Below are positions 7,899 to 17,094 of a stretch of 64,000 nt of DNA, piece after piece. This DNA is from Olivibacter sp036959255. Its GTDB lineage: Bacteria; Bacteroidota; Bacteroidia; Sphingobacteriales; Sphingobacteriaceae. Below the pieces are notes generated by a model. That model saw only the letters and a program-made list of their open reading frames with translations, made no database searches and was not told the origin of the DNA. Position numbers and translations under genes: made by a program. Numbering within the stretch: position 1 is the stretch's first letter; every line of letters starts with the position of its first letter. The DNA is taken from positions 496,001 through 560,000 of the forward strand of contig NZ_JAWMTI010000001.1 in assembly GCF_036959255.1 (NCBI RefSeq), given 5' to 3'.

Positions 7899-9391
7899 AT
7901 GCGCTCTTTCGTCAATATATTGTCCACCGTACGATAAATACCCAAAGGGTTCGCATTCTTTAGTTGATCCGGCAATAGCCTATCTGGCCAGTTTTGGAAC
8001 GATAAGGGGCGTAGGAAGCGCTGTACAGCATCCGATCCGACCGAAGTGAACCTCACATCACTTGTAGCTGGAAAAGGACCTCCATGCTGCATGGCCAAAC
8101 AAACTTCTACACCGGTAGGCATTCCGTTAAACAACAAGCGGCCACATTTGTCCTGCAAAAGGCTAATTAATCTACTATGTTCGCTTGCGTCTGCCTCCGT
8201 TGCGGCCACGGTAATGGTCAGCTGCCCACTTAAATGACGGGCAATCCGGTGCATTTCATCCACACTTTCGCAGCTAACAATTAACCCGAAAGGACCAAAC
8301 ACCTCTTCAAGTAAAGCCTCATTTTCTACAACGCTTTTTGCATCTGTTTCGACAAGCAGGGCGGCCCCTTGGCCTTCTGCAGCGATTTGTTCTGCTTTGC
8401 CTATTACGCGAATGGTGGATTCCGCTAACATGCGTTCGCTATTGGTACGGTAAGCTTTAGCAATGCCTGCATGAAGCATGTTCGCCGGAGGGCAATTTAA
8501 AACTTCTTGACGGAGAACCTCTTTAAATGCTTCAAGATCTTTCCCCTTGACAGCTACGAGTACACCTGGATTGGTACAAAATTGTCCCACACCGAGGGTT
8601 AGTGAACTTAAATATTGGTTCGCTAACCCTCGTGGATCGGTCGCCATTTTTTCCGGCAGCGCAAAAACCGGGTTTACACTCCCCATCTCGGCAAATACCG
8701 GAATCGGCTCTTCCCGTTTATTCGCTAAATCAAACAAGGCTTTCCCGCCTCCATAAGATCCTGTAAAAGCAACGGATTTGACAATCGGATGCTGAACAAG
8801 GTATGCGCCTGATTCATTCGAACTACCATATACATGCGAAAAAATCCCGTCGGGCCACCCTTCCTCTTTGATTGCATCGGCAATAGTCTCTGCCATAAGT
8901 GAGGATGTCTTGGGATGTCCCGGATGTGCTTTAAGAATTACCGGACAACCCGCTGCGATAGCGCTCGCCGTATCTCCACCGGCGGTTGAAAAAGCAAAGG
9001 GGAAATTACTTGCACCAAAAACAACGACAGGACCAACCCCAACCTTGATTTTACGCAAATCCGGCTTTGGTGGTGTTCTGTCTGGAATCGCTGTATCAAT
9101 TCTTGCTTCAAAGCATATACCTTCTTTAATATGATCAGCATAACTTCTCCATTGAAAGACAGTCCGCGCTTTCTCTCCGATCAGGCGTGCCTCGGGAAGG
9201 TGGCTCTCCTCCGTTGCCGTTGCGATCAATTCAGTCCCCAATCCTTCTATTTTAGCTGCAATCGCATACATTAAGCCCGCTCTATCGATAACGCTTCTTC
9301 CTTTTAGGTATTGAAATGCTTCTTCTGCCTTGTGCAGTAATTCCTTGACTTGTTCCTGTGGTGTTTCTGTGTACATTCTATTTCCTTTCAA
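7895..9391 (-). CDS. 2-oxoglutarate semialdehyde dehydrogenase (aldehyde dehydrogenase family)
   Basis: The 498-residue aldehyde dehydrogenase has the catalytic cysteine at 272 (GVGQFCTNPG) and the general base glutamate at 235 (FAEMGSVNP). FGASNFPFAFSTAGGDTASA is typical of the alpha-ketoglutarate semialdehyde dehydrogenase branch. It performs the last step of hydroxyproline degradation, giving 2-oxoglutarate for the TCA cycle. A second methionine at residue 6 (MYTET) is an equally good start. The gene follows the deaminase gene almost without a gap and overlaps the epimerase gene by 4 bases. Confidence 0.9.
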   Translation of the reverse strand: MKGNRMYTETPQEQVKELLHKAEEAFQYLKGRSVIDRAGLMYAIAAKIEGLGTELIATATEESHLPEARLIGEKARTVFQWRSYADHIKEGICFEARIDTAIPDRTPPKPDLRKIKVGVGPVVVFGASNFPFAFSTAGGDTASAIAAGCPVILKAHPGHPKTSSLMAETIADAIKEEGWPDGIFSHVYGSSNESGAYLVQHPIVKSVAFTGSYGGGKALFDLANKREEPIPVFAEMGSVNPVFALPEKMATDPRGLANQYLSSLTLGVGQFCTNPGVLVAVKGKDLEAFKEVLRQEVLNCPPANMLHAGIAKAYRTNSERMLAESTIRVIGKAEQIAAEGQGAALLVETDAKSVVENEALLEEVFGPFGLIVSCESVDEMHRIARHLSGQLTITVAATEADASEHSRLISLLQDKCGRLLFNGMPTGVEVCLAMQHGGPFPATSDVRFTSVGSDAVQRFLRPLSFQNWPDRLLPDQLKNANPLGIYRTVDNILTKERI

Positions 9392-9394
9392 TAA

Positions 9395-10324
9395 TTAAAC
9401 TAGGTTACCGGAACCCTTTGTTTCCAAGTTCGGCCTATTCACCTTACTATCGGCAATAACTTTCAATATACGTTCGCGTTCTTCACCTACTAACGGTAAG
9501 CGAGGCGCGCGCACGGTTTCATTACTAATACCCTCACTCGTGGCCGCCAATTTGATGTATTGAACTAGTTTGGCATGGATATCTAACTCTAATAAAGGCA
9601 AAAACCAACGGAATATGGCTAATGCTTTCTCTATTTTACCTGCTTTTACATAATCATAGATCGCAACCGTTTCTTTTGGATAAGCGTCCACTAAGCCGGC
9701 AACAATCCCATCTGCTCCCATTAATAAAGCTTCTGTAGTAATAGTGTCAACACCCCCTAAGATCTTAAAACGATCGCCAAATCGATTAATCATACGGGTG
9801 ATGTTCGTTAAATCGCGCGTTGATTCTTTAACCGCTTGGATATTGGGTACCGTCGCCAATTGTTCAAACATAGCTAATGTTACGAGGTTCCCATAGTCAA
9901 CGGGATTATTGTAAACCATGATCGGAAGACTTGTGCTATTTGCGATTGTTGTGAAGAAAATCACAGTTTCCCGATCGTCTGCCTTATAGCGCATGGGAGG
10001 TAAAACCATTAATCCATCCGCTCCCAGTTCTTCTGCTTTCTGTGCTATTTTAATCGCTTCTGAGGTAGCCTGTTCAGCAATACCCAAAATCACCGGGATA
10101 TTTTTATCAGCTACAAAGTTAACTGTATATGTCAATAAATCGTATTTCTCTTGTGTGGTTAACGTACTCGCCTCACCAAGTGACCCTGCTAAAATCAAAC
10201 CATGCACACCTCCTTCCAGCTGCGCAGTCAGATTCTTACCAAACATGTCAAAATCGATTTCTCCATCCTCTTTAAATGGGGTTAGTAATGCAGGATAAAT
10301 TCCTTTCCAAAGTTCTTTAGTCAT
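9395..10324 (-). CDS. 1-pyrroline-4-hydroxy-2-carboxylate deaminase (DHDPS family)
   Basis: Read from MTKELWKGIYPALLTPF, the conserved beginning of this family, the protein has 309 residues; an upstream in-frame ATG at 10372 would add 16 unlikely residues. It is a Schiff-base lyase with GSLGE at 47-51, tyrosine 138 (MVYNNP) and lysine 166 (IQAVKEST). In this operon it should deaminate and dehydrate 1-pyrroline-4-hydroxy-2-carboxylate to 2-oxoglutarate semialdehyde. It is the first enzyme gene after the regulator and is followed within a few bases by the dehydrogenase gene. The adjoining epimerase and oxidase make this much more likely than a dihydrodipicolinate synthase. Confidence 0.9.
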   Translation of the reverse strand: MTKELWKGIYPALLTPFKEDGEIDFDMFGKNLTAQLEGGVHGLILAGSLGEASTLTTQEKYDLLTYTVNFVADKNIPVILGIAEQATSEAIKIAQKAEELGADGLMVLPPMRYKADDRETVIFFTTIANSTSLPIMVYNNPVDYGNLVTLAMFEQLATVPNIQAVKESTRDLTNITRMINRFGDRFKILGGVDTITTEALLMGADGIVAGLVDAYPKETVAIYDYVKAGKIEKALAIFRWFLPLLELDIHAKLVQYIKLAATSEGISNETVRAPRLPLVGEERERILKVIADSKVNRPNLETKGSGNLV

Positions 10325-10543
10325 TATAGTTCTTTTTTTTTCAAAAGTAAAACGAACATTTAAAGGTATCAATCCATGTATTAATCAATCATGCGCATAT
10401 TTTAACTTTTTTAACATCGCATTTTTGACTTGACACAAAGGGCAACATTCTTCTTTACATAACCGATCAAAAAAAGGAATAGGCCTACCGGGAGATCTGA
10501 CTATATACCGTATCAATTAACCAAATAAATGGACTATAGATGC

Positions 10544-11422
10544 CTACTGTATGTTTCTTTGAAAATTCACCATGTATTCTTTGGGCGAATTGCCAATTAC
10601 ACTCTTAAAAACCCGATTAAAATTTGTAATACTATTAAATCCGCAATTGTAGGCGACACCTGATATACTTTCACATTTATGATGTGTTAGCTTTTTGCAT
10701 GCCTCATGCACGCGCATTTCATTCAAAAATGCGACAAAAGTATTCCCTGTGTGTTTCTTAAAATATCGACAAAAAGCTTGGGGAGTTAAATTTGCCTGAT
10801 CGGCCACCTCCTCTAAGGTGATTGCTTTTGTAAAATTTTGCGCTATATAATTATAGATAGATCCAATACGAATTCCTTCATTTTCAGAGATTAATGAATT
10901 TTTTCCCCCGGACAAGGCATTCCCCTGCTTAGAGATCTGGCATAACGTGCGCAATAAATAAAAGAAGTGCATCAGCTGATCCATCTGACTAGCATCCTTT
11001 AAGCGCAATACGCGTCTCGATACCTCCTTAAAATACGTATTCGGCACCTTAAAGCCACCTTCATAATCTTTTACAAAACTTTGTAACATATAAAGTTCCG
11101 GTAAATTAAACAAGGACGCCAACTTCCCGTTCGGGTCAAAGAAGACAGAGATTGAGCGGACCTGTTTAGGCCGGGTTTCGTCAAAGTATTCTGCATTACT
11201 TTTGAAAACGTGGGACTGATTGGCTCCTAATAAGAAAATATCATTCTCCTGAAAAGGATGCATGCTGTTATCGGCAATTAATGTGCCTTTTCCTTCTATA
11301 ATCCACATGAGCTGGGCTTCATGATGTCGATGTAAATAAGGATAGAAGTGCGGCATACAATCTTCCTGAACGATAACAGTTCGATCGTGCGCTACCGGGA
11401 TAGTGAATTGTAGTGTTTTCAT
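10544..11422 (-). CDS. AraC-family regulator of the hydroxyproline operon
   Basis: The 292-residue protein has an N-terminal cupin (HRHHEAQLMWIIEGKG and FLLGANQSHVF in the first 90 residues). The C-terminal double helix-turn-helix includes AITLEEVADQANLTPQAFCRYFK and the signature FNSITNFNRVFKSVIGNSPKEY. It is transcribed in the same direction as the hydroxyproline genes, 219 bp upstream of the deaminase start, and diverges from the aminopeptidase gene at 11666. Two 14-bp direct repeats upstream of it are candidate binding sites that could control both directions. Sensing of hydroxyproline or a pathway intermediate is inferred from position. Confidence 0.85.
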   Translation of the reverse strand: MKTLQFTIPVAHDRTVIVQEDCMPHFYPYLHRHHEAQLMWIIEGKGTLIADNSMHPFQENDIFLLGANQSHVFKSNAEYFDETRPKQVRSISVFFDPNGKLASLFNLPELYMLQSFVKDYEGGFKVPNTYFKEVSRRVLRLKDASQMDQLMHFFYLLRTLCQISKQGNALSGGKNSLISENEGIRIGSIYNYIAQNFTKAITLEEVADQANLTPQAFCRYFKKHTGNTFVAFLNEMRVHEACKKLTHHKCESISGVAYNCGFNSITNFNRVFKSVIGNSPKEYMVNFQRNIQ

Positions 11423-11492
11423 CGCTGGTTTGGTGTATTAGGTAATGTGAATTTGCCAATTTTAACCCATAAATACAAGAGTTAATATAAAA

Positions 11493-11567
11493 TAGGTTAA
11501 AATACGGTCAGCATTCGTTAAATGATTGCCAATATCCCTGAACTTTAGGTTAAAATACGAAAAGCAT
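11493..11567. promoter_or_regulatory. Two direct repeats, likely AraC-type operator of the Hyp/peptidase divergent promoter
   Basis: TAGGTTAAAATACG occurs at 11493-11506 and again at 11546-11559; each is followed after three bases by AGCAT (11510-11514 and 11563-11567). The period is 53 bp, about five helical turns, so both lie on the same DNA face. AraC-family proteins commonly bind such direct repeats. The site lies 71 bp before the regulator start and about 100 bp before the aminopeptidase start. Confidence 0.6.
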
Positions 11568-11665
11568 CAGGGAAAAAAGGGAAAGCTGTATTGATAATAA
11601 TTTAAGAGTTTTGCGCGTAGGCTTTTTTCTCTGTAAATCGTAAATTAGCCAATTTACAACAACGA

Positions 11666-13063
11666 ATGACTATGTTTGAAACATCCATTTACGTCACACG
11701 AAGAAATAGACTAAAAAGCCAAGTCTCCCACGGATTGCTATTATTTCTAGGAAATGATGAACAAGCTATGAATTATGCAGACAATACCTATCCATTTAGG
11801 CAGGACAGTTCTTTTCTATACTACTTTGGTATTCAAGAACCTAAGCTTGCGGCCGTGATAGATTTGGATGAGAACAAGGAAATATTATTTGGCGATGAAT
11901 TAACAATCGATGAAATTGTATGGATGGGACGGCAGGAAACCTTACAGGAAAAAGGTGAGAAAAGCGGCCTTTCCATTGTTCGTCCTATCAAAGACCTCTA
12001 CAATTATTTAAAGCTGGCAGCAGGAAAAAATCGGAACATTCATTATCTTCCTCCATACCAGCCAACCAACCAAATTAAGCTATTTAACTTGCTGGGCATT
12101 CATCCACTTGAACAACGAGCAAAGGCGTCCGTCTCTTTTATCAAAGCAGTAATTGCTCAACGTGCCATCAAAAGTGATGACGAAGTTAAACAGCTTGATT
12201 TAGCCGTGAATACATCAGTAGACATGCATCTTCATGCGATGAAGATGGCTCGTGAAGGATTGACAGAGCTACAGATAGCGAACGCAATACAGGAGATTGC
12301 TCAAAACGGAGGAGGTAAGCTCGCATATCCTACCATTCTATCGGTTCACGGCGAAATCCTTCATAACCATAAACAATTAAATACGCTGAAGAGCGGTCAA
12401 TTGGTGTTGAATGATTCCGGAGCTGAGACCGCTATGGGCTATGCGGGTGATTTAACACGTACTTTTCCGGTAGACAAACATTTTAGCACCCAACAAAAAG
12501 AAATCTACCAAGTTGTATTACAAGCTTTTGAAAAAGCTTCGATGATGGTAGCCCCTCAAATACGATACCTCGACGTGCACCTTAGCGCCTGCGCTGTTCT
12601 ATTTGATGGCTTAAAAGAACTGGGGCTTGTGCGTGGAAATACGACAGAAGCTATTGCCAATGGAGCGCATACTTTATTCTTTCAGTGCGGTACGGGCCAT
12701 ATGATGGGCTTAGATGTGCATGATATGGAAGATTTAGGTGAGCAATATGTTGGTTATACCGACACCTTAAGAAAGGACACCAAAACGTTTGGTTTAAAGT
12801 CGTTACGCCTAGGAAAAGAACTCGAGCCAGGCTATGTAATAACGGTTGAGCCCGGTATTTATTTTATACCAGCACTATTCGCTCTCTGGAAAGCTGAAAA
12901 CAAACTGACTGAATTTATTAACTACCAAGCAGTAGAGAAATACCTGAACTTTGGCGGTGTCCGCATTGAAGACAATTACTTAGTAACAAGTTCAGGTAAT
13001 CGACGCTTAGGAAAGTACTTAGCGAAAACAGTTGAAGAAGTGGAAGCGATAAGAAATAGCTAA
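11666..13063 (+). CDS. Xaa-Pro aminopeptidase (aminopeptidase P, M24 family)
   Basis: The 465-residue protein has an N-terminal aminopeptidase-P domain (about 1-165; DNTYPFRQDSSFLYYFGI) and a pita-bread metallopeptidase domain. The five metal ligands are visible: D250, D262, H345, E395 and E435 (NDSGAE, GDLTRTFP, GTGHMMGLDVHDM, VEPGIYF, GGVRIED). It removes an N-terminal residue before proline. No signal peptide is seen, so it is probably cytoplasmic. It opens a plus-strand run of three peptidase genes and diverges from the hydroxyproline regulator, which fits digestion of proline- and hydroxyproline-rich peptides. A second ATG two codons later is also possible. Confidence 0.9.
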   Translation: MTMFETSIYVTRRNRLKSQVSHGLLLFLGNDEQAMNYADNTYPFRQDSSFLYYFGIQEPKLAAVIDLDENKEILFGDELTIDEIVWMGRQETLQEKGEKSGLSIVRPIKDLYNYLKLAAGKNRNIHYLPPYQPTNQIKLFNLLGIHPLEQRAKASVSFIKAVIAQRAIKSDDEVKQLDLAVNTSVDMHLHAMKMAREGLTELQIANAIQEIAQNGGGKLAYPTILSVHGEILHNHKQLNTLKSGQLVLNDSGAETAMGYAGDLTRTFPVDKHFSTQQKEIYQVVLQAFEKASMMVAPQIRYLDVHLSACAVLFDGLKELGLVRGNTTEAIANGAHTLFFQCGTGHMMGLDVHDMEDLGEQYVGYTDTLRKDTKTFGLKSLRLGKELEPGYVITVEPGIYFIPALFALWKAENKLTEFINYQAVEKYLNFGGVRIEDNYLVTSSGNRRLGKYLAKTVEEVEAIRNS

Positions 13064-13112
13064 GAAAACCCTTACCTTAGTACCCACAAACACCAAAATT
13101 GCTATATAACAC

Positions 13113-15299
13113 ATGAGAAATGTAAACCACCTACTATGGATCTGCTTAATTATAAGCCACTTATTCTCCATAAATTTTCTATTTGCACAACCTGGTATTA
13201 AAACACAGTGGACCGAAGATGGCAATGGCTATTATGAAATTTCTGATGGGCAGATTTTGGAAATAAAACTCTTGGACCCCAACCATCCGAACGTTTTTTT
13301 AGATGCCTCGACCCTTACGCCGAAGGACAGTAGCACTCCCCTAAAAATTAAGCAGTTCAGCATTTCTACCGATCGCCGAAAAGTATTATTATTTGCCAAT
13401 ACGAAACGGGTTTGGCGTTATCATACGCGCGGAGATTATTGGCTTTACGATATCGACAAAAAAGAACTTAAACAGTTAGGTAATGGGCTTCCGGCTTCTT
13501 CCTTGATGTTTGCGAAACTATCACCGGATGGGTCCAGCGTTGCTTATGTAAGCGAACACAACTTATATGTTGAAGATCTGAGCTCACATCGCATTAGCCA
13601 GCTAACAGAAGATGGCACCGATCGCATGATCAATGGGACCTTTGATTGGGTCTACGAAGAAGAATTTGGCTGTAGAGACGGATTTCGTTGGTCTGGCGAC
13701 AGCAAGCATATCGCTTACTGGAAAATCGATGCGCGCAGTATTCGCAATTACCTGATGTTGAATACAACGGATTCCACCTATTCGTTTACTGTACCTGTAG
13801 AATATCCCAAGGCTGGTCAAAATCCAAGCGCCTGTTTTATCTATGTAGTGGATGTAAAAACAAACGAAAACAAGAAAATGGATATACCGGGCGATCCGAT
13901 ACAGCACTATATTCCGCGAATGGAATGGACATTGGATGGCCAATCGCTTATTATTCAGCAATTAAATCGTCAACAGCAGGAGAGTAATATTCTACTCTGC
14001 CAAGTTGAAAATGGAAAAACAAAAACGATTTACAGTGAACAAGATAAAGCATGGATTGATATTAAATCTCGTTGGAATGATGACGATCCTACCGGTTGGG
14101 AATGGGTGGATGATGGTAAGGCTTTTTTATGGGTAAGTGAAAAAGATGGTTGGCGTCATATTTATAAAATTGACCTGCGTGGTCGGGAAACATTACTTAC
14201 CAAAGGTAATTACGATATTATTGGAATAGATTTAATTGATGAAAACAATCAAAAAATCTATTACAGTGCTTCGCCTTCCAATGCCACACAAAAATACTTG
14301 TATCAAATCAACTTAAAAGGAGGTGAAGCAACACAACTATCACCTAGCAGTCAAGCCGGTACACACAGCTATCGTATTTCGCCCAATGGAGAACTTGCGG
14401 AACACGAATTTAGCAGCAGCTCCACCTATTTTGCAGGGGAAGTCGTCAGCTTGCCTAAACATCAAGAGAAATTAGCAGCGAACGTTCATCGTGAATTACC
14501 TGCAGGAACTTCCAAACCTGAATTCTTTAAGATTACAACGGCCGATGGAATTGAGATGGATGGTTGGATGGTTAAACCAAGCCAGTTCGATTCAACAAAA
14601 AGGTATCCTGTTGTTTTTTACGTATATGGCGAACCAGCCGGGCAAACCGTTACTGACACCTACGGCGCGGGATTCAACCGTTTATATGAAGGCAGCATGG
14701 CAGATGATGGTTATATCTATATTTCCGTAGAAAATCGTGGGGCTCCCGCACCTAAAGGTAGAGAGTGGAGAAAAGCAATTTATCGCAACATCGGAACAAT
14801 TAACATTCGGGATCAGGCGATGGCGGCAAAAGAAATCTTAAAATGGAATTTTATAGATTCATCACGCGTGGCCGTATGGGGATGGAGCGGCGGAGGTTCC
14901 TCTACGTTGAATTTGTTGTTTCAATATCCTGAAATTTATCAAACAGGCATCGCGGTAGCCGCTGTGGGGAATCAACTCATGTACGACAATATTTATCAGG
15001 AACGCTACATGGGTGTCCCGCCTGAAAGTCAGGCAGATTATGTAAAAGGCTCACCGATTACGCATGCTAAAAACTTGCGAGGTAACTTATTATATATTCA
15101 CGGCACAGGCGATGATAACGTACATTATCAGAATGCTGAAATGCTCATCAATGAGTTGGTCAAACACAATAAACAGTTTCAATTGATGTCATATCCGAAC
15201 CGCAGCCATTCGATATCGGAAGGTGAGGGCACGTCTGCGCACTTGTCACGTTTGTACACGAATTATTTAAAACAATACTGCCCTCCGGGAGGGAGGTAG
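13113..15299 (+). CDS. S9 family peptidase, dipeptidyl-peptidase IV type
   Basis: The 728-residue protein begins with a signal peptide ending near LFAQ (about 1-25). It has an N-terminal beta-propeller and a C-terminal alpha/beta-hydrolase domain. The propeller holds DWVYEEEF, the double-glutamate motif that anchors the free N-terminus in DPP-IV. The catalytic serine is at 592 (GWSGGGSS), aspartate in GTGDDNVH (667-668) and histidine near 699 (NRSHSI). DPP-IV enzymes release X-Pro dipeptides, which complements the aminopeptidase P 49 bp upstream and the hydroxyproline pathway. It is probably periplasmic. Confidence 0.9.
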   Translation: MRNVNHLLWICLIISHLFSINFLFAQPGIKTQWTEDGNGYYEISDGQILEIKLLDPNHPNVFLDASTLTPKDSSTPLKIKQFSISTDRRKVLLFANTKRVWRYHTRGDYWLYDIDKKELKQLGNGLPASSLMFAKLSPDGSSVAYVSEHNLYVEDLSSHRISQLTEDGTDRMINGTFDWVYEEEFGCRDGFRWSGDSKHIAYWKIDARSIRNYLMLNTTDSTYSFTVPVEYPKAGQNPSACFIYVVDVKTNENKKMDIPGDPIQHYIPRMEWTLDGQSLIIQQLNRQQQESNILLCQVENGKTKTIYSEQDKAWIDIKSRWNDDDPTGWEWVDDGKAFLWVSEKDGWRHIYKIDLRGRETLLTKGNYDIIGIDLIDENNQKIYYSASPSNATQKYLYQINLKGGEATQLSPSSQAGTHSYRISPNGELAEHEFSSSSTYFAGEVVSLPKHQEKLAANVHRELPAGTSKPEFFKITTADGIEMDGWMVKPSQFDSTKRYPVVFYVYGEPAGQTVTDTYGAGFNRLYEGSMADDGYIYISVENRGAPAPKGREWRKAIYRNIGTINIRDQAMAAKEILKWNFIDSSRVAVWGWSGGGSSTLNLLFQYPEIYQTGIAVAAVGNQLMYDNIYQERYMGVPPESQADYVKGSPITHAKNLRGNLLYIHGTGDDNVHYQNAEMLINELVKHNKQFQLMSYPNRSHSISEGEGTSAHLSRLYTNYLKQYCPPGGR

Positions 15300-15360
15300 A
15301 ATGAGCTAATTATTGAATAAGCCAATTAGCCAATTGAAAAATACGTATAGCACAAACAAT

Positions 15361-17031
15361 ATGTTACGAATAAACTATAAAAAATTACTGTATATCCTAT
15401 CAATTACCGTATTACCTTTAATAGGATCGGCCCAATTACTGGTAAAAGATCAACCGGTCTTTACAAAGGCAGATTCGCTAAGAGGGACATTAACTCCTTT
15501 ACGTACTTGTTATGACATCAAGTATTATCACTTAGACGTAAAGGTTGATATCGATAACAAATTCATCAGCGGAAGCAACCTTTTTAAATTTGAAGCCACT
15601 ATGGACTTCGACAGGCTACAGTTTGATCTGTTTGCCAATTTAAAAGTAGAAAAGGTCATTTATCATGGTCAGGAGATACCTTTTACGCGTAATTACAATG
15701 CCGTATTTGTAAACTTCCCGGCTAACATTAAACGCGGCTCGGTCGATTCAATGCAAGTGTTTTATTCAGGCAATCCGCAGGTTGCTAAACGAGCTCCATG
15801 GGACGGTGGCTTTGTTTTCTCTCAGGATAGCAATGGTAAACCTTGGGTGGCGACTGCCTGCCAGGGACTAGGGGCTAGTGTTTGGTGGCCTAATAAAGAT
15901 CATCAAGCGGATGAAGTAGACAGCATGCTAATCAGTGTGAGCGTTCCAAAAGGGTTGACGGATGTTTCTAACGGCCGCCTCATCAAGAAAACAAACCGTA
16001 AAGACGGTTATACCCAATTCGATTGGTTTGTACGCAACCCGATCAATAATTACAGTGTGTCCGTTAATATTGGTGACTACGTTAATTTTAAGGACACTTA
16101 TCCAGGAGAAAAGGGTTCCTTGGATTTAAGCTATTGGGTATTGAGAGAAAATGAAGCAAAGGCCAAAAAGTTTTTTCCCAAGAATGTAGTTCCGATGTTA
16201 AAGGCTTTTGAACACTGGTTCGGTCCCTATCCTTTTTATGAAGACAGTTATAAGCTCGTGGATGTGCCCTATACAGGCATGGAACATCAAAGCGCTGTTA
16301 CTTACGGTAATGGCTATGCCAATGGTTATCGCGGCCGCGATGCATCAGACACCGGTTGGGGTATGAAATGGGATTTCATTATTGTTCATGAAAGTGGACA
16401 TGAATGGTTTGGAAACAACATCACTTCGAAGGACCTCGCGGACATGTGGATACATGAAAGTTTTACCAATTATTCAGAGGCGCTATTTGTCGACTATAAC
16501 TACGGAAAAGAGGCTGGACAAGCTTATGTTCATGGTATTCGGAGTGGTATCCGAAACGATAGTCCGGTGCAGGGCCCCTATGGAGTAAATCAAGAAGGAT
16601 CCGGTGATATGTATCCAAAAGGGGGGGTGTTGTTGAATATGGTTCGCACCATTATAAATGACGACGAGAAATGGCGGCAGATATTAAGAGGATTGAACAA
16701 AACATTTTATCATCAAACCGTGAACTACGAAGATGTGGTCAATTATATCAGTCAACATGCTGGCCGCGACTTGAGCACTGTCTTTGAACAATACGTTAAA
16801 CATACGAACATTCCTACCCTGGAGTTTCGCTTTAAAGATGGGAAGACCTACGCGCGTTGGATTGCCGATGTGGCAGATTTCACCATGCCGGTGAAGGTGC
16901 GTAAAAAGGGCAGCGATTATCAATTTATGGCACTGGATAGAAATTGGAAAGAGCTAAATTTACCCGGAGCCAACAAAGACAATATCGAAGTGGATACGTA
17001 TAACTATTATATCGGTGTATTGATTGAATAA
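15361..17031 (+). CDS. M1 family metallopeptidase (secreted)
   Basis: Read from ATG 15361 the protein has 556 residues and starts with a good signal peptide (MLRINYKKLLYILSITV, cleaved near IGSAQ). An upstream TTG at 15313 would add a polar extension before the signal sequence and is unlikely. The gluzincin site HESGHEWF gives zinc ligands H343 and H347 with E344 catalytic, and the third ligand E366 lies in WIHESFTNYSE, the family's 18-residue spacing. GMEHQSAVTYG replaces the GAMEN exopeptidase motif. It is shorter than classical aminopeptidase N and resembles the compact Bacteroidota M1 enzymes. It follows the DPP-IV gene by 61 bp. Confidence 0.88.
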   Translation: MLRINYKKLLYILSITVLPLIGSAQLLVKDQPVFTKADSLRGTLTPLRTCYDIKYYHLDVKVDIDNKFISGSNLFKFEATMDFDRLQFDLFANLKVEKVIYHGQEIPFTRNYNAVFVNFPANIKRGSVDSMQVFYSGNPQVAKRAPWDGGFVFSQDSNGKPWVATACQGLGASVWWPNKDHQADEVDSMLISVSVPKGLTDVSNGRLIKKTNRKDGYTQFDWFVRNPINNYSVSVNIGDYVNFKDTYPGEKGSLDLSYWVLRENEAKAKKFFPKNVVPMLKAFEHWFGPYPFYEDSYKLVDVPYTGMEHQSAVTYGNGYANGYRGRDASDTGWGMKWDFIIVHESGHEWFGNNITSKDLADMWIHESFTNYSEALFVDYNYGKEAGQAYVHGIRSGIRNDSPVQGPYGVNQEGSGDMYPKGGVLLNMVRTIINDDEKWRQILRGLNKTFYHQTVNYEDVVNYISQHAGRDLSTVFEQYVKHTNIPTLEFRFKDGKTYARWIADVADFTMPVKVRKKGSDYQFMALDRNWKELNLPGANKDNIEVDTYNYYIGVLIE

Positions 17032-17050
17032 ATTTAGCTATTCACAACCT

Positions 17051-17085
17051 AAAAAGGCCGTTTTACAAGATAAACCGGCCTTTTT
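17051..17085. terminator. Bidirectional terminator between convergent genes
   Basis: AAAAAGGCCG (17051-17060) pairs with CGGCCTTTTT (17076-17085) around a 15-base loop. It lies between the convergent M1 peptidase and DUF885 genes and is flanked by A and T runs, so it can end transcription from both sides. Confidence 0.88.
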
Positions 17086-17094
17086 ACGTCTAAT

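Noticed and set aside
10342..10362. Palindrome-like CAAAAGT-N7-ACATTTA upstream of the deaminase gene
   Set aside because: The right half-site matches the AraR motif but the left has two changes, and the hydroxyproline operon has its own AraC regulator; probably chance.
15313..15360. TTG start that would extend the M1 peptidase by 16 residues
   Set aside because: The extension is polar and low-complexity and would precede a good signal peptide that begins at ATG 15361.
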